Source: Neodiprion pinetum
Lineage: Eukaryota; Arthropoda; Insecta; Hymenoptera; Diprionidae
Reading direction: 5' to 3'
Assembly (NCBI RefSeq): GCF_021155775.2
Contig: NC_060237.1
Span: 20,296,970-20,360,969, forward strand
Length of the DNA: 64,000 bases
The notes under the pieces were generated by a model. The model was given only the letters and a program-made list of their open reading frames with translations, searched no databases and was not told the DNA's origin. Positions 37,331 to 50,400 of this stretch are shown piece by piece (position 1 is the stretch's first letter; every line of letters begins with the position of its first letter). The position numbers and the translations under genes are program-made.

Positions 37331-38000
37331 TCATAGCCGTGTCATTGTAGATAATCCAGTTTGTATCCTGGAAAATTATCCAATCCATAGTATGCATCAC
37401 GTTTTAATAGTAAAAGGATCATATATATTAATATCGTACATGGACCGCATATAGATGTATACTTTTTGATCTCTGTATCATTATTACATCCGATCTATTA
37501 TTTTTCATGTTCTATGTATATTGTATATAGTCTCCTCATGGGTACCTATACTATAATTAAATCACTGTTTTGCTACGAATTTTGGAAAAAATTTATTCTC
37601 ATTATGAATTCCTTGTATCGCCAACAAGTCCGTAAGTACACACAGGCTAAGTACTGGCTTGGGCTTTCCATTGCGAAGACCGTGTTACTCGGAAGGTGAA
37701 TGCAGTCAGCATCAAGTCGAAATCGGTAACTGTCTGATGTTCTGCAATAATTTCTACACTCTACCGTTGGAACATCTCAGGGGGCGCAAGCGCACGACGA
37801 TTTTCGGTCGTCACACCAATTGTGTGATCATTGTTGGTTGTGTTGATCATCCAAGACTAGAATTGTACCAAATTATCGGCGCAAAGAGAAAATAAAAAGC
37901 TTTTATCTTGCAGTACTACGCCTACACATCACTATACTCCTGATTTACCTTTATCTACATCAAATGTATAACGAAAGTAGGATACTTTTTTTTTGTTGCC
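37331..38000. other. No gene recognised; possible 5' part of a retroelement
   Basis: AT-rich at first, then a more balanced block at 37,640-37,900 directly upstream of the retrotransposon ORF1. This may be part of its 5' UTR, but no defined element end is visible. Confidence 0.35.
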
Positions 38001-39188
38001 CCACAACACACCTTTACCATAGACAGTACGTACCAACACCCGCCAACGGATATCAAAGTTGAATACTCAGTTACTGACATAGTGAGCCAGCAAATCAACC
38101 CCCGTTTTCACATTTTTGTGTGACTCTCCGAATAAGAGACGTCCACATACCACTCCATCGATATGTCCCTCCAACCGAACAACTCAAACAACGTATCGTT
38201 CTTAAGAATGGTTAATCAAGGCGCTTTTCCGACCAAAGAACAAGCTGTTATTCTAGATGCTGTAGACGGCAAAACCGTTCAGGAATATACTGTAGCTCTA
38301 GGCAGTCTAATAGGGCCGGCCAACATCCTCTACGTTTCCCGAATTTCACAGAGCAGAATTTGCTTTTATCTTTCTATTAAAGCGCTCGCCGACAAACTCA
38401 CCGACAAAAATACCCAAGTGCAAGTTGATGAAGCTACATTAACACTACGTTCACTCGTATCCAAAGCCAAAAGAGTCATTGTATCAAATGTGTGCCCTGT
38501 CATAACCCACTCGAGAATAGAAACAGAACACGACAACACCAAGTACTGGATATATTTCTCTATCGAGAGACTAAACTGTTTTCTGTGCAAAGAAGGAGGT
38601 CACCTTGCAAAATATTGTAAAAATGTGGAAACCAACCGGCTACCATTACAGATCAAACAACAAACGATGAGAATGCAGATACAAATAAGCAGAACATCAA
38701 CGAAAGTGACAAAAAATAAAGAAAAGTCACAAACAAACTAACCACAATGCTAAACGACTTGTACAACATCGATGACCGCAACCTGAAAAGGAGAATCACG
38801 CGTATAAGGAAACTCTTGAATTCAAAATACAATCCCGGTTTCAGCGACAGCTCTACAGATGACAAAATGCAAATCTAATAAAAACTCCACCTACTCTAAC
38901 AAGAAAATGGATACGAACGCTAATTTCCTCAGAATCATGTACTGGAATACGCGCAGCGTCAATCAACGAAAAAATTAATTAAGCTCCCTACTCGAAAATA
39001 TTGACTTATTCGTATGCGTAGAATCTTGGCTCAAACCCGAAGGCAAATTTAACATACCTAGATTTGACATAATGCGCAAAGATAAAATACATGCTCGCGG
39101 TGGAGGCATCCTATATTTAGCCCGAAAAGGTCTAAATTTCAGTCAATTAAAACAAGTATCATCTCAAACAAAAAATATTGATACATAA
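38000..39188 (+). mobile_element. Broken non-LTR (LINE, I/Jockey-like) retrotransposon, 5' part
   Basis: Contains ORF1 (gag-like) remnants from about 38,010 to 38,876 and a stub of ORF2 at 38,907-39,188. The ORF2 stub begins like an apurinic-type endonuclease (LRIMYWNTRSVNQRK, then DLFVCVESWLKPEG and ARGGGILYLARKG) with the expected early Asn and Glu, has one internal TAA, and stops before the rest of the endonuclease and any reverse transcriptase. The element is therefore truncated and inactive. Confidence 0.75.
38163..38741 (+). pseudogene. Retrotransposon ORF1 (gag-like, CCHC zinc knuckle), frameshifted
   Basis: A 192-codon frame from a nucleic-acid-binding ORF1. Near its C-terminus is a zinc knuckle CFLCKEGGHLAKYC (C-x2-C-x4-H-x4-C). 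The frame is broken on both sides: about 40 open codons upstream (to 38,122, ending before TGA) look like the displaced N-terminus, and after 38,741 a different frame continues with NDLYNIDDRNLKRRITRIRK to a stop at 38,876. It is a pseudogene of an I/Jockey-type ORF1. Confidence 0.7.
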
Positions 39189-39935
39189 TTTCAAAAAAAT
39201 ATGTACAATAGTATTTTTCTGTGCAAAAGCCCGAGTTGTTTGATAGAAATACACTGAATTTGAGAAAGCCTCAAAAATATCTCATAAGTTGAAGCATGAA
39301 AGTCGTTTTTCTATCTCGTCCCCTTTTTTTGTTGGCATTGAAAATATAATTTATGCATCTTATAAGTGTAAGTACTCAAATTACGAAAGTTACATGTATA
39401 TAGATACAACTATATTTTCATGCCCTTGTCAGTCCCTTCGGCTATTTCTCCATCATTTTCATCGGGAAAAAAATTTGAACGGTCAACTGTGTAAGCATAT
39501 ATTGTTCGTGTGTTCAATGATAATAATATTAGTAATTACAATTAAACCCACCCTTACCTTTTTAATATGTTCCTATAAGAGATTAGCTTATGCGGGATGA
39601 GGGAGGTATGGTTCAGTAATCATCATTAAATGCGTCTGCAGTCGTTTTATAACGTTTAATAGAAAAACCTGCATGCGTTGCGCGCAGGGAGACCGAGACG
39701 TGTATACGTGTGTACAAGACACGAAAAATAACTGACTCTATCCTCACTTATCGAGGTTATAATGCTAAAAAATTACGTCTAATCTATGAGCAAATAATTG
39801 AACAGTTAGCGTTATTACAAACCTTCAATCACTATCAAATTCTGAACGACGAGTTGTCAACGCAAGTGCAGTTGTGTGGGTTCGAAGGAAGCGGTAACTG
39901 ATTACAAGACCAAGATTGTAAAACGCGGTTTTTCG
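39189..39935. other. No clear gene; possible internal part of a DNA transposon
   Basis: Short frames only. The frame at 39,710-39,901 lies just inside the pogo-like end and might be a worn transposase C-terminus, but no catalytic motif is visible. Confidence 0.3.
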
Positions 39936-39972
39936 CGATAGTCGAGATTCCGATAGCCGAGGTTCCACTGTA
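39936..39972 (-). mobile_element. Terminal inverted repeat of a pogo/Tigger-like element (one end)
   Basis: Read on the minus strand, the sequence after a TA dinucleotide (39,971-39,972) is CAGTGGAACCTCGGCTATCG, matching the CAGTGGAACCTCGG-type ends typical of pogo/Tigger transposons, which insert at TA. The partner end was not found, so the element is truncated or degraded. Confidence 0.5.
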
Positions 39973-40904
39973 ATTCCACATGCATTATTTCAAGTTGTAT
40001 CCAAGTACCTACGCTGTGATGAAAGAATCGATGAATCTAGCGCGTTTAACGAATGAGAACCGGAATTTGTGCGGAGATACGTCTTCGTATATCTTTAGTC
40101 AATGCCATAGTGCTTGAATAGTTGAATAATAACTCGACGCTAGTGACTGGCAAATGAAAACTAAACTTAATTATACATCAGAAATTGCTGAATCACTTCT
40201 ACAGGTACTTACGTAACAACCGAGCATTGTTTCTGAAAGAAGATGTTGCAGAATCATATTTGTCTTCAACTTATAGTAAGTCAGAATCTTGCAAGAAGAG
40301 TCACATTGTTGGATACAATACCATGCCTTATAGACTTCGTGGTATTTTTAAAAGCTTATTTGATAAATGAAACCCAAACGTACCGATCTTTAGAAAAGTT
40401 TTGCGCTACAGTAGATTCAAGGATTTCTACTCACGTTTGACGTATTACAAAACACGTTATGTAAATCTAAGATATAACGATACTCTCTGTATACCTGTAA
40501 CGCGTATAATTCAACGAGATAGGAATTATATTTTTATGTCTTCCTAAAATGTATAATTGCGAAGGCGTTGACGACATTTGCAAAGCCGAGTGCCAAGTAC
40601 TAAAATATAACGTGTCTACCACTGCACTGGGTATGACTCTAACAGAGCTCGAGATCGGCGAAAATCATCCTCAAATATATTCCCACACATTGATCTTGAC
40701 CCTGACATTTGAGGTCCAAGTAGGCAAAAACTTTATATCGACAAAACAAGTCAATTATAAGGGGATTTTTAAAATTTTTTTCGCACAAGCGAGAGGGGGG
40801 GGGGCTATCTGGATATCACCGTTCTAGGTCGTCGGTACTCGGCACTGTTCGGCACCGTCCGGATCGAGGTCTCGTGATCTTGGATTAGTCTACTTCATAC
40901 TTTA
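39973..40904. other. Intergenic; upstream region of first P450
   Basis: AT-rich, no gene seen. A G-run (GAGAGGGGGGGGGC) at about 40,791-40,804 stands out. The last 100 bp becomes GC-richer toward the P450 start. Confidence 0.4.
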
Positions 40905-40938
40905 TCAGTGCAGAAAGTGGATTCCGTGAAAGAACGCG
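40905..40938 (+). promoter_or_regulatory. Possible initiator and short 5' UTR of CYP4-like gene 1
   Basis: TCAGTG at 40,905-40,910 matches the arthropod initiator (TCAGT) and lies about 30 nt upstream of the ATG. No TATA box is found at -30. Confidence 0.3.
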
Positions 40939-43900
40939 ATGTCTCTTGTAGTAACCGTGCTGCAAACGGCAGTATATGCCGTAGTTTTCGTAAAAATATT
41001 TAAATGGCTCTACGAATATTATGAGTTTGCTAAAATCATTGACAAAATACCTGGACCCAAAGCTTACCCTTTAATAGGGAACACGCTTATTTTTAGAAAA
41101 GTTAAACACGACGGTAAGAATCCCGAGTGCAACCGCACTTCGACAACAAATTTTTTTTCAATTGAATGAATATTAGTTATTTAAAGAAAATTTTTACTCG
41201 TACACGAATCTAATATTGTCTTATTTTCAAGAAATATTTAAATTTATTGGTGGAATATTTCTGTATAACAAATAAAATTAGCAGTTTGAAACAACATATT
41301 TATCTCCGTGAGATAATGAATTTCATTTTGATTGAATGAATCGGTGTAATAAATCTGAATACAGCAAACAATTTGTTTCTCCAACGCTTGCTTGGAAACA
41401 GCTATTTTCGTACCTAGGGCGTAAAGTATTACCCCCGTGGTGCGAACAATATTTTTCGTCCTACGTAGGCGTAAACGGGATTTACCGATTTGTTTCGCGG
41501 GCGTAAAATTTCGCTTTACGCCTACTGTGACAAAAACTCGATTTTCGAAGTCTGAGGAGTATGCGTAAAGTACTCCATTTCCGAACAGTGTGGTGAAACG
41601 ACGTTCGTGCATGCGCGCAAGTAGAATGCTATATTTCCGCACTACCTCCGTCAACCACTCGACTACAGGAGCGTAATTATTGAAATCTCTGGCAGAGGCC
41701 AGGCTTGAAAAATTGCACCTAGTGGTGATAATATGCACGAGAGTGAGTAAGGGCCACGCTGTACATAAGCAAATGTAAACAAACGTGCCGCATGTATTTT
41801 TATGAAAACACATTTTGTTCTTGTAATTTTGAAAGATAAAATGAAACTTTCATTACAAAAAAATTGTAAAATATTAATTTTTCCACATAAACAAGTTCAT
41901 AGTCCAAGTCAGCTGTTAGCAAGAACCGGAAACAATGAGCCTAGTTAGAATAGTCCGAAAATGGGGCAGAAAAGGGGTGCGGAAGGCGAGGAAGTACTAT
42001 AGGCCCTTTCCCCGCCACGCTACAACTCTCAAACTACGTAGTGAACTTTTTTGTAACACCTGCTGGGCATTGTATATTACGCGACAAACGCGGAAAACAT
42101 GCGATTTCCTAACGAGTGCTGCAATCCCACGAGTAAGATATCGCCTATCCGCGCGTACAATATCATCCAAGACTCCTGGCCATTAGGGATTCACTGTTCC
42201 ATGTGAAAAAATTATTAAATCAACACGAAACTGTTATTACTAAAGGTTTTTTGTTTTGTTTTTTTCTTGTGAAACCACGTACTTTTCGTTTACAGATCGC
42301 TATGAATGGTTCCGTGGAGTGTGTAAGCAGTATCATGGTGGAATATTTCGTACTTGGCTTGGAACTATAGCCAGCGTTCATCTCACTTCGCCAGAAACTG
42401 TCAGCGTACGTGAGATTTTAGTATCTAGTAATTTCATTGTTATGATGATGTTTTGGATTTTCGTTTTTCTCTTGACAACCTAGACGGTCTTGGCTAGTAG
42501 GACGCTAATTACAAAATCGCCCATATACGATTTCATTCATCCATGGTTGGGTACAGGACTACTAACTTCTACGGGTGAGTTGCGTAACGAAGTAATTACT
42601 CGACGGTAATTTTATTAAAATATTCTGCTCTAATCAAGACTTCCTACATTTAATAATATACAGTGATGATGCTGGAAAACAATATTGTATGTATGGTTAT
42701 TATTTATTATGCAGGAGATCAGTGGCATCAGCAAAGAAAACTGATTACGCCAACCTTCCATTTCAATATAATGGACGAATATTCCGTAGTAATGTTTGAA
42801 AAGGCGGAAATTTTGAAGGAATGCATCGAATCGGAACTCAAAAATAAACCAAACGAACCAATCGATGTGTTTGATTTTCTAACAAGATGTGCACTGGACA
42901 TAATCTGTGGTGAGAAATGTTCATATCCCCGCCGTGTACAATAATATGCGCTGTTGACGAATACAATTTCGCGAGATTGAACCTTTACGATAGCATCTGC
43001 AAATAGTGGTCACATCGAAAACCGAATCAGATATTCGACCCATTCGAATAATTCAATTAGTTCGTATCGTATATGTATATCGCACATAGCACAGTATATG
43101 TATATTCGAATGGGAATGATGATTTTTGAAAAATCAAATCGAATATCACCGTTCGACTCGTGTGGAATTGTATTAGTAATTTCGAATTATTCGCCCACCT
43201 TTACTTTCATGTAATACAATCTATCTGACAGTTTTCGTTTAACGTACTGTATCACCGCGTATTCGATATGGACATTAGGTTTTCTAGGATAGACACTGTT
43301 GAATTATGCTCCATTGTCAGTATACACCAATTACGTTCTGCGACACCATTTGTTTCGCCTTAATTAAATGAAGTTTTTCAATTCTCTTACCGATTTTAGA
43401 AGCGGCAATGGGAGTCAACATCAATGCTCAAACGGACCAGGACGCTGAGTATTCCACAGCTTTGCATGGGTATTACTTTTTAGTGAAGATATGTCGTTTC
43501 GTCGTTATTGCCTTATCAAATATCAATCACATAGTGCACTGCTATATCCGTATGGAGTATTGTTTGAAAAAATAACCTTCTCAAGTTGACTAATGAGTAA
43601 CAGGATGATGTATCTGTACTTCATTACCATAACTTTCATTCAACCAATCGCAACGCGCCTCGTTTTAATTAGATTTATATTGTATTCATAGAATTACCAC
43701 TCAAGCTGTTGACCGAATTTTTCGACCTTTGCTACACTACGACTGGTTGTACTATCACACTCGGGATGGAAAAAAATTCAAACGTACTGTCGAAACAGCA
43801 CACAAGTTTACAAAACAGGTGAGAGAAAACAACAACTTGTGCTAACCGCAATCACGACGTAGGTTGTAAAATATCTGTAAATATTTGACTCCACGGTGGT

Positions 43901-45393
43901 TAACAAACGTTTGTGTTACTACATTTACAGGTAATAAGTGAAAAAAAACTTGCCCGACAAAATCGACAGCGACACAATGCCGATGAAAATGGTATGTCCG
44001 GTAAGTTGAGTCAGAAAAATTTGAAAAACTGAATATATGTATAATGCATCTGATCACAGCCGCGAAATTTTTTTAATTCTAACATTCGATCGGAAAGTTC
44101 AAGTTCGAAGCCTATGGAGCGTGTGCAAGTTAACCCATTTCCGAACAGTGCGGTAAAACGACGTTAGCGCATACGCAACTGAAATGCTCATTTTTCTTCA
44201 CTACGGCTTTCTTTGGCGCGTGTGTACTTTCAAATATCTGAAGTTTACGCGTTGTCGGTTTCATTTTCAGTACTTCTCGAATCAAACTTTCACAGGTATT
44301 GCAAAAAATATCATGCGTCACGCGTACGGATAAGCGATAGAAACTTCACACTAGTTGTAAATCGCCAAATTTTCGTACTTGTAACACAACATACTGTTCC
44401 TCGTTGCTGGTACTGTTGCGTGTATACACAATTGGAATGAATTACACTTTTGTTTGTAGAGAAACCAAAACGTCAGGCATTTTTAGACCACTTATTAGAT
44501 GCGTGTGAGCGTGAAAAGATGCCCCTCACGGACGAGGAGTTACGAGAACAAGTAGACACGTTTCTTTTTGCGGTAAATATGGCTCATGATACTGCTAGAC
44601 TTAATTCTTAATGATAGGTGCACCGCACAAACAAATACAAACTTTGAAAACATGCGAACTTTGTAGGTAAAAGTAATATATTAAACTAAATTTTTTAAAT
44701 GTATATCATAGGGTCACGATACGTCATCTTCAAGTATGAGCTGGGCTCTTTTCTGCATCGGTAACAATCCAGACGTTGAAGAGAAAATTCACGAGGAACA
44801 TCTCCGTATCTTTGGGGAATCAAAAGAACCGGCAACGCTCCGCCAAATTAATGAACTCAAATATCTTGAAAGAGTGATAAAAGAAACCCTGAGGTTATTT
44901 CCGTCCGCGCCGTCAGTGTCTCGAAGAGTAACCGGAGACTTGGAAATTGGTGAGTCAATGTTAGTTATTAATGTAAAAGTGATTGCAACAAATTTTCTAC
45001 AGTATAGGACGTCTACTACATTTGAGCTTTTTCCCCATTCAACCTCCACGATTAGCTGGATATAAAATCCCAAAGAACTCTATCGCTGGTATTCAAATAC
45101 ACTACATTCATCGGGATCCGAAACATTGGCCAAATCCGGATAAATTCGACCCGGATAGATTTTTACCGGAGAATTCTCAAGGACGACATCCGTACGCGTA
45201 TATACCATTCAGTGCCGGACCCAGAAACTGCATTGGACAAAAGTTCTCTCTCTTGGAACAAAAGATCGTATTAACTGCGATATTAAGAGAGTGGAAAGTG
45301 AAGAGCGCTCTAAAATATGAGGAGGCTAAGTGCTACAATGATTTCATTCTCAGGCCACAACAAGGAATCAAGATTTATTTCACTCGCAAATAG
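40939..45393 (+). CDS. Cytochrome P450, CYP4 family (gene 1, 10 exons, 505 aa)
   Basis: Heme-thiolate mono-oxygenase of the CYP4 family (CYP4C1-like), acting at the ER. Exons: 40939-41113, 42296-42405, 42484-42574, 42715-42909, 43400-43469, 43692-43818, 43931-43991, 44460-44572, 44712-44949, 45056-45393. They join in frame to 505 codons plus TAG, the usual P450 length. Seen: N-terminal membrane anchor (about 1-22), IPGP hinge (37-40), I-helix AGHDTS (about 314-319) with the preceding CYP4-like VDTFLFA, ETLR of the K-helix (372-375), FDPDRF (424-429) and the heme loop FSAGPRNCIG (445-454) with the proximal Cys at 452. Substrate is not predictable. It forms a tandem pair with the gene at 47,500. 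All splice junctions are GT-AG and keep phase; intron 1 is the longest and holds MITE-like DNA. Confidence 0.93.
41417..41522. mobile_element. TA-flanked MITE-like element in intron 1
   Basis: A 106-bp piece begins GGGCGTAAAG after TA (41,415-41,416) and ends CTTTACGCC before TA (41,523-41,524), so the ends are inverted repeats with TA on both sides, as in Tc1/mariner-type insertions. A related GTAGGCGTAAAC occurs inside. Confidence 0.4.
41573..41645 (+). repeat. Dispersed repeat, copy 1
   Basis: CATTTCCGAACAGTG followed by GGTGAAACGACGTT and GCATGCGC. Related copies lie at about 44,134-44,205 (+) and about 46,205-46,285 (-), all within the P450 locus. Confidence 0.55.
44134..44205 (+). repeat. 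Dispersed repeat, copy 2 (intron 7 of gene 1)
   Basis: Shares CCATTTCCGAACAGTG and AAACGACGTT with copy 1 almost without change, then diverges. Confidence 0.55.
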
Positions 45394-45618
45394 CAACGTG
45401 AAATTCTATCATAAATGCAAGTATGCTGTATTACACACGGTCGCGTCCATCGATCGGAGTTTCGAAATCGCTGTAAACGAGTGTTTAATTCCCAGTATAA
45501 TTTACCCGTCGAAAGAACCTCTGGTGCACAAACCTTGCGTCAAGTACGTTGAAGTAGTAACTAAGAACAAAATTCACTTGGGAACTGAGAAATCACTAGA
45601 ATGACAATGTACATTCAA

Positions 45619-45624
45619 ATAAAT
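45619..45624 (+). terminator. Poly(A) signal of CYP4-like gene 1
   Basis: AATAAA 225 nt after the TAG stop, the first such hexamer downstream. Confidence 0.5.
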
Positions 45625-47096
45625 ACCACCAACAATACTCTTACCCAGAAAAAATCGCGAAATCAAAATTCTTGCCTCCCTGATCGTTTAGCCTCGTTAA
45701 TATTAGCTATGTCGAAGAAATTTTCATCCCAATCCCAAAATTATTTGGCGCCTTGTTGAAGTACTTTACACCGACCCCAGAATTCTTGCACTAATATCGA
45801 GGCATAATGAATAAACTGAAACTGGAATTTTGAATCTATAAGTCTGAGATTCTTCTTTCCTTTCTCTTTGGAATGTTGGTGGAATTTTATATCTTATGGC
45901 CGTCACTCTTGATCCGTTGCTCGCAGCGTATTAGGATTGCGCGCAATCAATTCTTTTCCCAAAATTGCGTTGATATAGTGAATCAATTCCCCGCAGATTA
46001 GATTTCCAGTTTTTCCGGTTCTCTCCTTCTTTTTCATTTCGAACTACATCGCTCCGTATTATCATAAACCTTCGGTAACATCACAGTTTTCAGACGGATA
46101 AATCATACTTAGGCATAAAAGGAAAACAGTTTTAAGTTACAGTCTTAAAATTAAGCTATCGGACAGTGCGCACAGTCCAAGAAGCCCAAGAAAGGTGTAA
46201 AATAGATAATCTCAGCTAAGCGCATGCGCCAGTCATTTAATCGCACTATTCAGAAATGAAGCACTTTACGCACGCTTGTTTACCTCCATTTAATTTCCGA
46301 ACCGCTGCTACTCGATTTAACGGAAAGCTATGGTGAAAAAAATATAATTTGTGAAATAAATCCGCAGAAATTGTATTAAATACAGCTGGACTACATGTAT
46401 CGAAAATAAGAATCATACAGACTAATCCTTACTCGAGCCATCCTTCAAACTAATTTTTATAAGCTAATAGCTCGAAATGCTTATTGCGCTCGAAATTTGT
46501 CTAACGCGAAATGAAATCCAAATTCGCAAGACAGACTCTCGATGAAAACCGGTTCATAACCAAATGTGATTCGATCGAGCTCTTCGCCGTGAATGCGCCA
46601 CGAAAGTTCACGAAACGTTTGCAGCCCTCGTATTTATTGACGAAATATTTGCTGCTCCCGTTGTCGCGGCTGTCGTCCAAACGAAAATCAAATTATCCCC
46701 ACCTTCTCTACCTGGTTCACGGTCACGATATTATTATGCCGGAACGCCATAATCAATTGCGTTGGTGTCGCTATTTACTCGTACTATCAGAAGAATAGCC
46801 TCAGACGTTACACCGCATGTTATGTGTTTTGATTTTATAATTCCGTAGCCGAGAATCAAGACGTTCTAGTACATTATGGGATATTATAAATATTGTATCA
46901 GAGACCTGTTTACGCCAGGTTGTAAATAATTTTCAGCTACACAATTTTAGGGTATTTCGACAAGATGACAAATTTTCATCGATTCTAACCACCGCCCCAT
47001 AAGTTACGATGACCTGACTCTGATCGCGAGTGAAGGCCTTGTGAGCTTTCCTATTCCGGTAGTATCCGGTAGAGATGGAACGGACCGGCCAATGAG
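45625..47096. other. Intergenic between the P450 genes
   Basis: AT-rich with the third copy of the dispersed repeat at about 46,205-46,285. A 95-codon frame at 46,511-46,798 has no recognisable features. The final 100 bp is the promoter region of the second P450. Confidence 0.45.
46205..46285 (-). repeat. Dispersed repeat, copy 3
   Basis: On the minus strand it reads GCGTAAAGTGCTTCATTTC, then a diverged GAATAGTGCG and GGCGCATGCGC, collinear with copy 1. More diverged than copies 1 and 2. Confidence 0.4.
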
Positions 47097-47102
47097 TATA
47101 AA
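47090..47102 (+). promoter_or_regulatory. Possible CCAAT and TATA elements of CYP4-like gene 2
   Basis: CCAAT at 47,089-47,093 followed by TATAAA at 47,097-47,102. A start about 30 nt later would give a 5' UTR of about 370 nt. An arthropod-type TCAGTG lies further down near 47,169. The spacing is unusual, so this is tentative. Confidence 0.3.
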
Positions 47103-47499
47103 TTGTTGCCACCGGCTAGTCGCTGCTCGTAATCTTCATGCGGAGCCCACCAGCTCACGTAATCTAACTTCAGTGATAGTCGGTGACCCAAAAAGTTTAC
47201 ACTTTTACTTGTTCAAATAGTTGAATGAACCGATTTCTTATTTCTAAATTCAACCGGCGGTTTGTTCAGCTGTGAAGAGTTTAAACGCACTAATTGTTGA
47301 TTTTACCCTAACTGGACTATAAATACATAATTAAAAATGCAACGTCATTGTGAAATTTTCAAGTGTAAGACGATGCCCGTTAATTAAATTGATAAGGGCG
47401 TGACTCTCTGTATATGATCCGAAGCAAGCAACTGTACGTAGCGAAGATAGTCAAGCAGCGAATGTTGAAGCTAAAGCCAGTGGACCTTACGGAAACGTC

Positions 47500-50400
47500 A
47501 TGAGTGTTTTGGTACTGCTACTTACGGCAGCATGTGCCATAATTTTAATAAGAATATGTCAATTATTCCACAAATTTTATCGCTTTGCCAAAATAATCGA
47601 TAAGATTCCTGGACCAAAATCTTATCCAATCGTTGGAACTGCGCTCGCCCTAAGTAAAGTCAAACGTAACGGTGAGAATTGATTTTTGATTTATTATAAA
47701 ACGGAACGAAATACTTTACGTAGAGTGAATTCTGTAATCTTGAAACTGCCAAAGCGATAAGAGCAGCGACAAACATGAGACACTTCGTGTTCGAAGTTTC
47801 ATCTCTTATTACCTTCTTCGCCACAGATATTTTCCCGTAGTGAATTAGCACTGTTGTAAAGGTATTCTTCTACACTCAAAATTATGCTTGCAGATTTGTA
47901 CAAATGGTTCCAGGCTCGGTGTAAAGAGTACGAGGGTGGAATATTTCGTATATGGGTTGGCATAAAAGCCGATATTCACCTCAGTACAGCTGAAAATGTT
48001 AGCGTAAGTAAGATTTCATTGTCTGGAATTGAATCGATGAAATTTACGGTTTCTTCCACCTTTCCTTTCGCATCTCTTTTTAGACGATTCTCCCAAGTAA
48101 GAGTCTTATTACCAAATCCGAGACGTACGATTTCTTGCACCCGTGGCTGGGTACAGGCCTGATAACTTCTACAGGTAGGCTATACGCAACCCGATAATAA
48201 ATAAATGTCAGCTGTGCGTTGCTGGCAGTGAAAATATTCTTTAATCGAATTCTGATAAGATCTCGTTATGTCAACTGTCGATATTGAATAAAACTATTAT
48301 TTAAGCCATTTTAAAGCCACGATCGAGTGTTTTAGTATGTATGTATACATCGGGAACTTAATGTTGCGAAGAATAATAATATTCTTCAGCTATTTGTTAT
48401 TCGTAGGTGATAAATGGAATCGGCAAAGAAAACTTCTCACTCCAGCTTTCCATTTCAACATACTGGAAGAATATTCAGCCGCAATGTTTGAAAAGGCAGA
48501 AATATTGAAGCAATGCATCGAGTCAACACTTAAAAATTGCCCAAACGAACCGATCGATATGTTCACTCTCATCACAAGATGTGCACTGGACATCATCTGC
48601 GGTAATCCATATCGTATATTTTGAAAATAATTACAGATTGTTAGCCTCTTCTTTCTCTGTTTTTAGAGAAAAGAGGAAGTTATTGTAATCACCTCGAGAA
48701 TGAAAAGTTGAGGCTTCACTAAATCTTCAGCTTTTGAAGTCTAGAGAATCACCTCCAATCATTTTCAGATGTGCGTGCGTGTTTGTGTGTGTGAACAATT
48801 ATTTGTCCGACGATATCTCGAGAACGAGTTACGGAATTTTAATGATTTTGATCTCAATCTCGCGGCTTTTCCAAACATAGAACTGAAAAGATTTTGGCTT
48901 CGAAAGGTTTGGTGCTTTTCTAATTATTTAAATATGACGAACGGTTTCAAAGAAAATTCGTACCACTAGCTTTTTTGAACCGCTGCAGCGCTGATCACAA
49001 ATTGTGGCTGTGGGTTCCGAGAGTTCGTATGAAATTGTTATTATTGTTATTCATATTACTATTGTTTTAGCTCGAAACAAGTTCCAAGACAGGAAGTTCA
49101 CTTGTTTCGTCTTTACGTCCTGCCCGCTTGTTTGTTTCTTCGTCTCGACTGATGTTTTATTACTAATTATCTCACATGTTGCACAGTCTTTTGTCACCTT
49201 GAAATGAAGACTTTAACCTCATAATCGGTAAAAAATGGTAGTGTTGCTACAGCGCATAACCACTTGTTTTTATGTCTCGTATAATTATAAAATAACCAAT
49301 GCCACTCTGAGGCGTAGAAGAATACTTCACTTACCGAGTGTGAAATTCCGTTTCAATAGATAGACCTATCTAACACAAATGTAACTCATCTACTGATAGG
49401 TTGCGTTGATTCAGAACGAACGTTACGCAAAATACATTTGGCTCATCTCACTAATTATCCACAATCGTTCCGGGTCATGATTGAACTACGCACTACAGGC
49501 TCTTTCCAATTCACCTATATCGCTTTCAGAATCTGCAATGGGGATCAACATCAATGCTCAGATAGACCACAGTGCGGAGTATTCCATGGCTTTACATAAG
49601 TACAAATTCTACGAAACATTATCCTAGTTCATCAAGCTCACGGTATTCTTTAGCAAATGAAACTTTGTTATTCCAACTTCGCTTACTATAGTATACCGAT
49701 TAGAAAAAAGTAAAACAACGGAGAAAATTACCATATTTGCCAAAACTGTAAGCTTAGGAAGCATTCGTTATAAGACAGTTTACGTGATGCTAATGAATAT
49801 CAGATTTTATTGAACGATGTTAAATTTACAGAATCAGCTATGAAACTATCGAACGAATTTTCCGTCCTTGGATACACAACGACTGGTTTTATTACCAACT
49901 CCGTCGTGGAAAGGAATACAAAAATAGTGTTGAAACTGCACATAGATTTACAGCGAAGGTGAGACTCGAATAATATTTGCTGTAGCGCGTACATAATTAT
50001 GAATTATTCGGGAAAAAATAAAAAGATCTAATTGGACATTTATTTTGCCTCCGTGTAACATGAATAGATCAAATTATATCGATATATCTGACAATCTGTT
50101 CTCTCTGATTGGATCTATTCATTTTTTCCTTGGCAAAGAATATTTAATTGTACGATTGTGTTACTTGATTGCACGAGATTTATTCTGAATTCTTAGGTGA
50201 TATCTAAAAAAAAAATGACCTGGAAATCCCAACAAGAAAATAATTCGAACAAGTACACAGAGTTCGGTAAGTCGAGGCGATGTTTTCAAATGCATGCAAC
50301 CACGAGGACATCTGTATTATTTACTTCTTTACATATTATGAAAATTATATGCGATTATAATAAGGAATGATTGTATTACTTTAGAAAAACAAAAACGGCG

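Noticed and set aside
37659..37895. A 78-codon frame before the retrotransposon
   Set aside because: No similarity to retroelement or host proteins is apparent. Probably 5' UTR or flank of the broken LINE.
41244..41813. A 189-codon minus-strand frame
   Set aside because: It lies inside intron 1 of the first P450, runs through a MITE-like element and a dispersed repeat, and shows no domain or coding bias. Treated as chance.
41935..42186. An 83-codon Arg-rich frame in P450 intron 1
   Set aside because: No recognisable domain, no splice or promoter context and it lies within a well-supported intron.
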